Shown here one piece after another: positions 35,501-47,500 of a DNA stretch of 64,000 bases. The stretch lies in assembly GCA_002007465.1 (NCBI GenBank), contig LNAC01000163.1:1448896-1512895 (forward strand). Direction: 5' to 3'. The stretch's first letter is position 1; each line of letters opens with the position of its first letter. The stretch comes from Ailurus styani (lineage: Eukaryota; Chordata; Mammalia; Carnivora; Ailuridae). A program made the position numbers and the translations under genes. The notes beneath the pieces were generated by a model that had not been told where the DNA came from, made no database searches, and was given only the letters and a program-made list of their open reading frames with translations.

Positions 35501-38500
35501 ATTTCCTCAAACTGGAAAGAAGGAAAATAGCAAAATGAGCAAAAAGAAAAAGAATTTTAAATCATTCCTGTTCCTAAGCTTCCACCTTCACCTTCCCATT
35601 CTTCTAGCACAAACCCACTCTGCCACTTGTGAACTCCTAAGTACTGAACATGACAGCTGAAACAAGGTCAAAAGAGTGTCCCAAGTGAGTCGCGCACTTT
35701 ACCTTCCGGGCATTGATAGTGATCGTGCCGCCATAGAGACTGCTCCCCGCTCCATATACCTTATAGCCTTTTGAATTCACCTATAGGAAGGACAAAGATT
35801 TTAGTGAGAGAAGACCCTAAGATTTTAGTCTGATAACCACAGTACTTTCAAGAGTCCATTTTGTCCTCAGGTACTACTACCCAGGTCCGTCCTTTTCTGG
35901 GTAGACTCCTTAAAAATGATTCTAGTCTCTAAACTGTGAATGAAACAGCACTTGCCCGTTCTAGGACTTCTGCTAAATGCCGGTTGAGTCGTTGTTCCCT
36001 CTTTCGGATTTTGTCAATATCCCACTGCAGGTCATCAATCATGGACTCAAGGACAGACACTCGTGACTCAGCTGTCTCCACTTTACTTTGCAACTTGGAG
36101 AACTACATCCCAAAGACAGGCATCCAGAAAAAGAAAGCCAAAAAAAAGACCAAGTTAGAAAAGCAACACCTTCCATCACTACCTTACATCCCAAATCTCA
36201 CAAAGTTAACCCTTGCTTATGTAGCATTATAGGCAAAATTTAAATAGAAGCTGCTTCACCTTCTTCCCATTGCATGAGTATGAAAATAAAATCATGAAAA
36301 CTCTAATTACAAAACTGTTACATGTTCACATTAATCTATATATACCCTTTGTGTTGGTTTTTAAAAAATGGTCCGCAAAATCTTTGGCAGTCCTCCCATC
36401 AAGCGGTGGTGGCACTGTCCCCTCCTCTTGAATCTGGGTTAACTTCAGGGACCCAGTGAAAATGATGCTACACAACTTTGAGGCTATGTCTGAAAGACCA
36501 TGCAGGTTCCACCTGCTGTTCTGGGGACATTCATTCTCTGGAAGAAGCCAGGTGCCATGTAAGAAGCCCAACCCTGACACTGCCACACGAGCAGCAATAT
36601 CCAGGCGTTCCAGCGGACGCCCGAAGCTGAGCTCCCACCCAGCGGACAGGCAACATTGACCGCCAGCCACGAAAGCCACGGTGGATGTCAGCTCAACTGA
36701 GCAAAGCAATGTCTCTCTTCAGCTTAGTAATGCTACGTGAGATTTGGGAAAGGGCCAGAAGAGGTGATCCTTCTCATCTTGGTCGTACCAATTTATATCT
36801 CAAACATGACAGAAAGTTATTCTATTTTTGTACTACACCCCAATCTATTTATAAGCCCTGCTATAAACAAATATGTATGTTTTTTAAGGCTGATGAGAAT
36901 CCACATGTATTAATAAACTTCCCAGACGATTCTCATGCAAACAGCCAGCACGGACCTTGGCACTTGAGTTTACAAAACAAGAGTACAATGAAGAACATGG
37001 ACTTTGAAGTAAAACAGACCTACATCCAAATCACAGTACAATCACTTGCTGGCTGTGTGTTCAGACCAGTTACCAACCTCTCTGAATCTGTTCCCTTAGC
37101 AGTAAGATGGTAATTGTTTGACCATTAGAGATGATACTCATCAAGTACTGAAGTTCTAGGCACTAAGGAGATGGTAACTACTAACTTACTAATAAGCATA
37201 GGGTATGGGCGGCCAAACTAAAATATGTCAAATTCCAGCACAATATCCTTTCAACTAAACTGAAATGATAATCGGAAATGTCAGAAAAAATCTTAAAGAC
37301 CTATTATCACTTTATCTCAATCACTGTATATAAATAAATTCCCAAATCTTGACATGGTTTGGTCATGGCACTATTTCTGCCCAAGTCTGGACTGAAAACC
37401 CACATTCCTCAAGTTCCCAGGCCATCATCAATACAGTAGTTCCCATTGTCCCATTCTCAGATGAATTTCTACCAACCCATTCCTCAGTAACATTGTACAT
37501 GGTGTTTTATACTTGGGGTAACTCATTATTTGGGGGATTGGTGTCTTGTTGCACAAAACCCCACATGATGGTATTTCTTCCTAAAAACTAATATCGTGAA
37601 GTTGTCAATTTAACAGAGGCACAAGTCTAGGAGAAACATTTGATTCTTTTTTCCCCTTAACCATTCCTCAGATTTTGATTTCTCAGACCTGGCTGCTTTA
37701 GCATGCCCTGCATGCTCTTCAATATAAAAAATAGGCTTTCTACAGCAGATGATCCTCAAAGCACTCAAAATTCTGAGTCAATTTCTGCCACAGGCCATGA
37801 GAAAGTACCATCTCTCCTTTCAGGTCAAGTACCTCCTGAGACATGGTGCGATGCTTCTCCTGAAGGAGGTCTGTCAGTTCCTGAAGCCTCATATTCTCCT
37901 GTGCAAGGAAGGAATTCAGCTCCTGTACCGCCTCCTCCACAATCAGATTATCTGAGGGAGCAGAACTGCACTTTAGTTTAGCATTCATAGTGTCAAATTT
38001 TAAAACTGCACCTCCCATCAAAATATTAACATGCTGTGTCACTTTATTTTCCTGAAAACCTTCAAGAAGTAGGCTGGTTTTTATTACCTTCACATGACTG
38101 AATAAGTACCAGACCTTGGATGACTTGCTTAAGCATTTATGGTTCAGGAGAGAATGACACAGAGCCAAGATCACCCAACTCTCATCCCTTTCTACAAAGT
38201 CAAAATGCCATGAGAAAAGAAATGGAGGTTCTGTAACTTTATTCAGATAAGATACAATCACCTAAAAAACTGCATTTTAGAATTGTAGACAAGATAGAGG
38301 TATCTCTCATCAGTGTCAGACTTTATAGCAATAAAATTCTATTTCATAAGCCTATCACAAATTCCTATTATTCACTAACACCAACATGAAGCATCTCTCT
38401 GTTGAAAGAGCGAAGGGGGACAGAGGGCAGAAATTTCCTTGCTCAAATGAGCACCTATAAAATCACAACGAATAAAGATAAGAGCCTCAAATTACTTAAC

Positions 38501-41500
38501 ATATTCCAGAATATGATGTTAAGGGCACTCCTGAAACTCAAAAGCCAAAATGTACACTATAATTCACAAAGAAGGTAGATAAATACACAGAACTTACCAC
38601 ACCAAGTTAATATGTTTAAAATTAGAGTCACAAATATAAATGCTCAAATCCAAATGTTAGCAAGTGAAACCAGATACTCTTAGGATATATAGTGCCCTGT
38701 AGAGACAGTTACCAGGAGGAAAAATTATGGGCTCTCCCACTACCACCTGGCATCACTCAGAAACCCCACACACAACAGGTTGGTCATGTGTGGTGGTTTT
38801 TGTGGCTTTCAAACAGGATTGCCTGTAAAATCACCTGTGGAACTTTTAAGATTAGACACTTCCCGGGTGCCTGGGTGGCTCAGTGGGTTAAAGCCTCTGC
38901 CTTTGGCTCAGGTCACGATCTCAGGGTCCTGGATTGAGACCTGCATCGGGCTCTCTGCTCGGCAGGGAGCCCACTTCCTCCTCTCTCTCTGCCTGCCTCT
39001 CTGCCTACTTNCGAGACCTGCATCGGGCTCTCTGCTCGGCAGAGAGCCCACTTCCTCCTCTCTCTCTGCCTGCCTCTCTGCCTACTTGTAATCTCTCTCT
39101 CTCTGTGTCAAATAAACAAAATCTTAAAAAAAAAAAAAAAGATTAGACACTTCCCTAGGACCCAGCCCACACCTACTAAATAAGAAAACCCATGGGCAGA
39201 GCCAAAAAAACATGCTCCAAAAACTCTCAAAGTGATTCATAACCCAAGTTAAGAACTAGGAGCTGAATTTTAGTCCTTTTAACATCCTGAGATACTCAGA
39301 ACAAGGCCCAGAATACAGTAAGAGCACAATAAATACTTACTGAATTAATAAACAAGCTGATAAATGCAATCCTTTTGAATCCAATGATAAAATAAACATG
39401 GGGGAAAAATGAACTGCCAAAAAGGTATAGTTGATGCTACAATTCATACCTTATAGATCTTTATCTCTTAGCAAGTTCAGCTTATCAATGCTAATTGTCT
39501 TTCATGGCTATAAAAAATAACTCAGTGATTTTTAACTTATAATTAATGGGGTTTTTTTGTTTTTAAGATTTTTAAAATTTATTTATTTGTCAGAGAGAGA
39601 GTACAAGCAGGGGGAGAGGCAGACAGAAGGAGAAGCAGGATCCCCGCTTAGCAAGGAGCCTGATGTGGGACTTGATCCCAGGACCCTAGGATTATGACCT
39701 GAGCTGAAGGCAGCTGATTAACCAACTAAGTCACCCAGGCATCCCTATAATTAATGTTTTTATTTGAACTTAAGATCTAACTTTAAAATGCATGCCATCA
39801 AAAATAATTTTAAAATACTGTTCAATATACTACCCATTTCAGTTCCTTTTTAAACATATCAATTATTTTACTTGATATTCATTTATAAAATCAAGTTTAA
39901 CACTGGCATAACCTCTGCAGATGGCATATTATCTGCATATGATATGCATACAGTATGTACCATGATGCATATGGTTCATCCATGTGGCATATTACCAGGA
40001 TTTAACCACACCATCCAAATGTTCTAGTACAGCCAAGGGAGAAAGAAGTAATAGCCAGCTCAGTTTACAAGAGGTGATAGGGAGGATTTACAGCCACTCA
40101 TTCATCATAACTAAGCATGCACCAGATACCAGATACAGAGCTAGACACTGAAGAAACGAAGAGTGAGCCAAGGCACTGCAACAAGAGACAGAGTTTAGCT
40201 GGGAACTCACAAGCAGATGTAACATATGAATATAAAAGACTGGGAGGACAGGAACCATACTGTTAAAAATGGTGATCTTTGAGAAGTGAGATAGGAGGAC
40301 TTTTATAGTCTACTTTTATATATTTCTGACTCATATATTCTAAAACTGATATCCAAATAATAAAGTATACAAACATGCAAATACATTAATGGAAAAACAA
40401 AAGAAACCCTTTCCCATCAAATTTTCACAAGTCATTTACATCCCTCACCTTTTAATTCTGTTGATAATTTAGCCTAAGTAGCCTTAAAAAAAAAAATTAA
40501 GAGTAGGGGCACCTGGGTGGTTTAGCTGGTTAAGCGTCTGCCTTCAACTCAGTTTCCTGAAATGAGCCCTGCATCAGGCTCCCTGCTCGCCGAAGAGTCT
40601 GCTTCTCTCTCTCCCCGCTGCTTAGGTTCTCTCTCCTTCTATCTGTCTTGCTCACTCACCTCTCTCTCAAATAAAATAAAATTAAATAAAAAAAAAAATT
40701 ACAGAGGGTATCTGGGTGGCTCAGTCGGTTAAGCATCTGCCTTTCACTCAGGTCATGATCCTGGAGTCCCAGGATCTAGTCCCATGTTGGGCTCCCTACT
40801 CAGCAGGGAGTCTGCTTCTCCCTCTGACCCCTCCCCCTCTCCTGCTCTCTCTCTCTCTAATAAATACATAAAATCTTAAAAATAATAATTTAAAAATTCT
40901 TATTTGCCCACCCAATGGTTCATTACATTCAACATATTACTTTCAGAAACGAAAGATTAAACATCTCTTTTTTTTTTTTTAAGTAGGCTCCAGGCTGAGT
41001 GTGGGACTTAACTCACAACCCTGACATCAAGAGTCACATGCTCTAATAAGTCAGCCAGGCACCACAAAAGGTTAAACATCTTAATAATCAGAGAAATTAA
41101 GCCATTACAACTAGACCACAATTATTAAAAACGTGAAATCAGGACATTTAAGAAGATGCAACTTAGCTACACAAATACTTTATAATGTGCAAGTTTAAGT
41201 TTCTCCATTAACACTGACTAGTAACATAATTTTCTCAAATAGACACTTCTCCATTCATGTAATATTTTCTTTTCATTTTTCATTTTTTTTTGAGAGGGAA
41301 GGGGGCAGAGGGAGAGAGAGCTATAGAATTTTAAGCGCATGGAGCCCAATGCAGGGCTCGATCTCATAACCCTGAGATCACGAACTGAGCCAAAATCAAG
41401 AGTTAGACACTTACCAACAGAGCTACCCAGCCGCCCCTCTTTATCTTTTTAAACACAGAAACCATCTAACAACTCTAAAACCTGAGCCAACTCTCTTTGA

Positions 41501-44500
41501 AAATAATAGAGATAACAGATAAATAAAAAACAAGAACATATCAAAACTGACTCTTTGGGGGCGCACCTGGGTGGTTTTCAGTACAGTAAAGTGTCTGACT
41601 CTTGATTTCAGCTCAGGTCATGAAGTCAGGGTGGTGACATGGAGCCCTGGGTTGGGTTCCACTTGGGCATGGAGCCTGCTTAAGATTCTCTCCCTCTCCC
41701 TATGCCCATCACATTCCCCTGCCCCCACTCAAATAAATAATTATCTTTACGCGTGCCTGGGTGGCTCAGTCATTAAGCACCTACCTTCAGCTCAGGTTAT
41801 GATCCCAGGGTCCTGGAATCGAGTCCCTGATGAGCAGGGAGGCTGCTTCTCCCTCTGCCCTTCCCCCTGCTCATGCTCTCTCTCCTTCACTCTCTCAATC
41901 TCAAATAAATAAATCTTTAAAAAAATAAATAAATCTTTTTTTTTAAGATTTTATTTATTTTATTTATTTGACACAGAGAGAGAGATCGCAAATAGGCAGA
42001 GAGGCAGGCAGAGAGAGAGGAGGAAGCAGGCTCCCCTCTAGGCAGGGAGCCCGATGTGGGCCTCAATCCCAGGACCCTGAGATCGTGACCTGACCCGAAG
42101 GCAGAGGCTTTAACCCACTGAGCCACCCAGGTGCCCATAAAAAATAAATAAATCTTAAAAAAAAAACAAAACCCTGACTCTTTGAAGTCAAAGTTCAACA
42201 TCTTATAAACAAAAAAATATTTTTTTTACAAAAAATTTTTAAATATAATTATCAATATTTAAAATAACATCCAAAAACAGAGCTACTCCTTAAATAATAA
42301 AATTAATTTTGCTACCTAAAAAGTGTTTAATTAACAGAGAGTATCAGAATGGGGCTTTCCTCAGCTTCTTACAGGACCATCATGTGTCTCAAAATATGAA
42401 GCACTTATAAAATACTAACATGCCATAGCAACAACATTGCTGGTATTACTGGTAATACTGGAGATTAGATTCTAAGGAATGTAATCAAAAATAAATACAC
42501 AAGTCTGCAACTACAAATCAGCATGCAAAAGAGAGCTCTTATTCCTCCCCCTTTTCTCCCAGTCTCCCAGTTATTGCCTCACCTCCACTGTTCAGCTTCC
42601 GCGATAAGAGCTCCACTTTTTCTTGTAATTTATCATAGACAGTCACAATCTGGGACACAGCTCGGCGGGAGGACTCCACACGCTCCTGCAACTGAGATTC
42701 CATTTCTTCGCTGGAACTGCTGGCCAGAGTAGCAAGGAAAGAGAAAGCTGGCTCTTGCCCTTCCCCTGAGGACACGGGGGAAAAAGAAGGAGCTGTCAAT
42801 GTTATAAAACTGGAAATATCAAAATCTTCTTTCTTTCCTCAAATAGAAACCCTGAAAGCAAAGCTCTACTTCAAAAACCCACAAGGCACGTGGTGGTAGC
42901 AGCCATCACAAATACTCACCTCTCTCTCGGTCATCTTTCCGCTCCTGATTGCTGTCAGAGTCCGGTTCCGGTTCCGGCACAACAAGGGCTTTTCTCTCTG
43001 TGAGGAGATCTCCCAAGCCCTGCTCCAGATCGTAACGTTTAAGGATGATACGGATGTTTTCATCAAACTGGAGAAGGGTTGGCACAGTTATGAAAAAACA
43101 AAAGAACACAACTTGGCAAATGGAGAGAGTGCTAAGGTGAACAAAAATACTCAAAAATCTGAGCAAATAAGCGAGTGAGCTACCTGACTCCAGTATCGGT
43201 TGACAATCAGCAGTGAGGCATCATCAGTGGCCTGTCTTCGTTCCAGTTTCTCGATGTGCTCACGGAGTTCATCTTCAATGGCCTGCCGTTGATCCAGCAT
43301 TTCTGCCAGCTTGCGATTTTTGGTTTGCAGTGTTCGAATGTCTAGCTCCTCCTACCCCAGGAAACCAATCTTATTAGCCTCCACAAAGAAATTAGGCAAA
43401 TCAGCTGTTAAATTCAACAGGGTCATATTATTATTTTTTTAAGATTTTATTTATTTATTTGAGAGAGAGAGAGAGAGAGAGAGATCACAATCAGGCTGAG
43501 AGGCAGGCAGAGAGAGAGGAGGAAGCAGGCTCCCTGCCGAACATGGAGCCTGATGGCGGGCCTCAATCCCAAGACCCTGAGCTGAAGGCAGAGGCTTTAA
43601 CCCACTGAGCCGCCCAGGCGCCCAACAGGGTCATATTAATTAGTAATTTCCATGACTAAAGCTATTCATCTTTAAAAATCTTACAACAAATAACTGGATA
43701 AGTAGGAACAGAGGAAGTAAAGAAAAGAATCTGCAATGATGGGAAGTAAGAATGACACTAATATACTAAAACTTGGACCTCACCCATCTCACTGTCTCTT
43801 CTCATGGACACTCACAAAGTCCTGTGAGGCTCCACTGTCCAGCTAGCCCACCTTCTACCCCGATCACTGCTGCCATCTATCTCCTCAGCACTGCCCCCAC
43901 TCATTCAAGAACCTCGGCACCTGGGTCCTCCTCTGCCCAGTCCCTGCCAACATATCCATTGAGTGCAATACATATGTGGACAGGTACACATGTGGACCAA
44001 CCATCGAATCCTCTAGTGTCTAGGCTGCGTTCTGAATTCCTTAACTCCAGGGAGTATCTCCCCCACTGGGCTTCGGCCACACATTTCAAAAGCCACATCT
44101 TGAACTTCTGTCATTACCTGGAACTGTGCCACATCTGAAATCTCAAATTCTGTGAATAAAACCTTATTTTTCCAGGTACTCGTGCCCTTACCCCATATAC
44201 CGATCCTCATCTAGATCTCCCAGAATCTTGAATTCTCTCCTTTTTCCTTGTCAGTCCCTTCTGTCTCCACTATCTTCCATACCTTGACCTCAACTTGTGC
44301 TCAGGATCTCATTCTCTTCTGTTTCTGCAAAAATATCACTCCATCAGTAATTCCATGCCTCCCTCAATATCTTTCACTTTTCTCCCCAATCCCTTCCCCA
44401 GACAAGGTGGGGACTGGAGGTGGGGAGTGTGGGGAGAGTATCCCAGGCAAAGAAAACGATTGGAAAGGATTACATTTTTAATTTACCTAGGAATTCATAA

Positions 44501-47500
44501 ATATTCTAAAGTAAGAACTGTTTATTAGAGCACCAATTTCTTGTGTTGCTTTTATTTTCTTTCTTCCATTTTGATTAAAATATTTTTTTTTTAAAGATTT
44601 TATTTATTTGACAGAGAGAGATACAGTGAGACAAGGAACACCAGCAGGGGGAGTGGGAGAGGGAGAAACAGGCTTTCCTGCAGAGCAGGGAGCCGGATGC
44701 AGGGCTCTATCCCAGGACCCTGGGATCATGACTTGAGCTGAAGGCAGACGCTTAACGACTGAGCCACCCAGGCACACCTGATTAAAACATTCTTGATAAG
44801 TCAAATTAGTCAAGAGTTTCCCAATGTACAACTATTAATACTATTAATAAATGAAATCCTCAACTTCTTCTCTGAGCCCTCCTTTCCTCTTCTTGTTCTA
44901 ACTGAAAACTGGATGAGAATACTGTTGTTCTGTAGGTTTCTCCAGCACTGGGTCTGGAGACAGGCAGGCATCCTCCTTGTTCTCCACTGCCACTTCCAGG
45001 CCATTAGCCCTCCTGCCTCCCTAAAACCTCCTAGGTTTGCAGCTCATGCCACTGGTCTGCACCACCTGCCACCCTTCCTTTCTGCACTCGTCTATAAATG
45101 CCCAGATCACGGGCGCCTGGGTGGCTCAGTGGGTTAAAGCCTCTGCCTTCAGCTCAGGTCATGATCTCAGGGTCCTGGTATGGAGCCCCGCATCGGGTTC
45201 TCTGCTCAGCAGGGAGCCTACTTCCTCCTCTCTCTGCCTGCCTCTCTGCCTACTTGTGATCTCTCTCTGTCAAATAAATTTTTTAAAAAAATCTTTAAAA
45301 AAAAAAAGCCCAGATCACTTCCTCATGTTCCCTGAAGATTTAGCACCTAGCTTATTACACTCCCAAACGCTACTCCTGTCACAGTTCTTACTGATTTCAA
45401 CTCCCATATAGATGATCTTTCCTTTATCTCAAATCAAGTCATTGACTTCCTTTCCTCCAATGATCTTGTCCTCTGCTTCCCTCAGCCACCAAACTCCCAG
45501 TTATTCTTAGTCTTAGCTGTACGTGTATGCTCTCTATAAGCTCAAGTTCAAACACCCCATTCTCCACAATTACCACCTACTTTTCCAGCTTACTCTCTCT
45601 CTAGTTTCCTGACTCCTAAAGTTCTTCACCTCTTCCAGGATCTATAATTCATTGGTTCTATATCTTTCCCATCCTTCACTCCTCTCACGTCCTCACTCCC
45701 TTCTTTACTGCACTTGACTTCTGCCATCAATCATAATCATGACCTTTTATAACCTCCTCCTTCCTTGCTCCTTCTTCACACTTACCTGGTAAAAACCTCA
45801 CCCCTGGTAACATCCAACTCTCCACTCCTCCAGGCCTATATCCATGCAGCTGAACGTGACCACAAACCATAAAGTACACACTGCCTGGGCTTATTTTAAC
45901 CATGATCACAGAGTCAAGAAGGTTCTCAGTGCTGCCCAGCAACAATACTCTAGTCCGTTCCCTCTTCAAGATGACTACTTCATACCTTCTCCTGTCTCTT
46001 CAAACCTCCAACACTTCCTCCCCCATCCTCACTCTCAGATGAGTCGCCTCTGATTTCACTGAAAAAAAAATAGAAGCAATCAGAAGAGAATGTCCACATC
46101 TACCTCCCATAACTGCAGCTACCGACCTTCCTACATCTGAACTTGTATCCACAGCCTTCGTCTTTGTTGCTACAGATCAACTGCCCCTGCTCCTGGTTAA
46201 GGCCAATCCTCCACTCATGCATTATATCCCATGCTCTCTCCCCTATTCATGGAAATCACACCAACAACCATCTCCTCTTTCTGCTACCTCATCAACTTGA
46301 TCATCTCTAACAAATCGTTTCAATCAACATGCTGTAATAGCTCCTACTTTAAAAACAAACCAAACCTTCCCTCAATCCCATATTTCCCTCTGGTTAATGC
46401 CCCATTTTCTTCATCTTACTTTACATCAATACTCTTGCAAAGCATGGTCTCTCCCCTCTTTTCCCTAATTCCTCTCCTCTTCAGCTCACTGCAATCAGGC
46501 TTCTAGCACCACCACTCCATGAACACAGGTCTCATCAAGGCTCTCGAGAACCTTCTACTGCTAAACCTAATGTCTCAGTGCTCCCCTTACTCAGTGCTCT
46601 CCTTACTCGAACCATCAGCAGCACCTGAACAACTCCTTCCTGAAACACTCTCTTCATTTGGCTTCTGGGCCCCCATTCTCTCTTGTTCTCCTACTTTATT
46701 TTCTGTCTCTTTGGTCAGTCTCTTCTCATCACCATGACATGAAAAATATCACAGTGCTTCAAGGTTCTGTTGTCAGTCAAACCTCTTCCTTATCGACACT
46801 CACTTAGAGCCTCTAGTCTCATGGATTTAAATACCTCCTGCAGGGCGCCTGGGTGGCTCAGTGGGTTAAAGCCTCTGCTTTCGGCTCAGGTCATGATCTC
46901 AGGGTCCTGGGATCGAGGCCCATATCGGGCTCCCTGCTCAGCGAGGAGCCTGCTTCCCCACCCCCTCTCTCTGCCTGCCTCTCTGCCTCTTGTGATCTCT
47001 CTCCCTCTGTGAAATAAATAAATAAAATCTTTTAAAAAAATAAATAAATAAATAAATAAATACCTCCTGCAAAATGATAACTCCCAAATCCACAGTGCTA
47101 GCCCAGACCTCTCTTCAGAATGCAGATTGTGGTCTCCACCCACCCACCCACTCAGATGTCTAATAAGTATCCCAAACTTGCACATCCAAAATCAAACTCC
47201 TCCCTCATCCTCCACAGCTTCCCAAAAAGTCTGCTTCTTTCAAACTCCTCCCTAGCTCAGTAAGTGGACAGTCTGTACTTTCAAAATTCTGGGATCTCAT
47301 AAACTTCATCCAATCCATCAGCAAATCTGTCAACACTACGTCCACAGTGACCCAGGCCACCATGATCCCTCATCAAGATCACTGCAACAGCCTCTTGTGG
47401 ACACTTTTATGCCCCATGCCTTGTCCTGTCAGCCTGCCAGACTCCAGCACAGCCATGGTGGACAGTTCCACCCACACTGCCACCTCAAGCCGCCTGGAGT

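Noticed and set aside
37740..38261. 173-codon minus-strand frame
   Set aside because: Includes the real RNF20 exon 37833-37951 but runs on into intron on both sides; only the exon part is coding.
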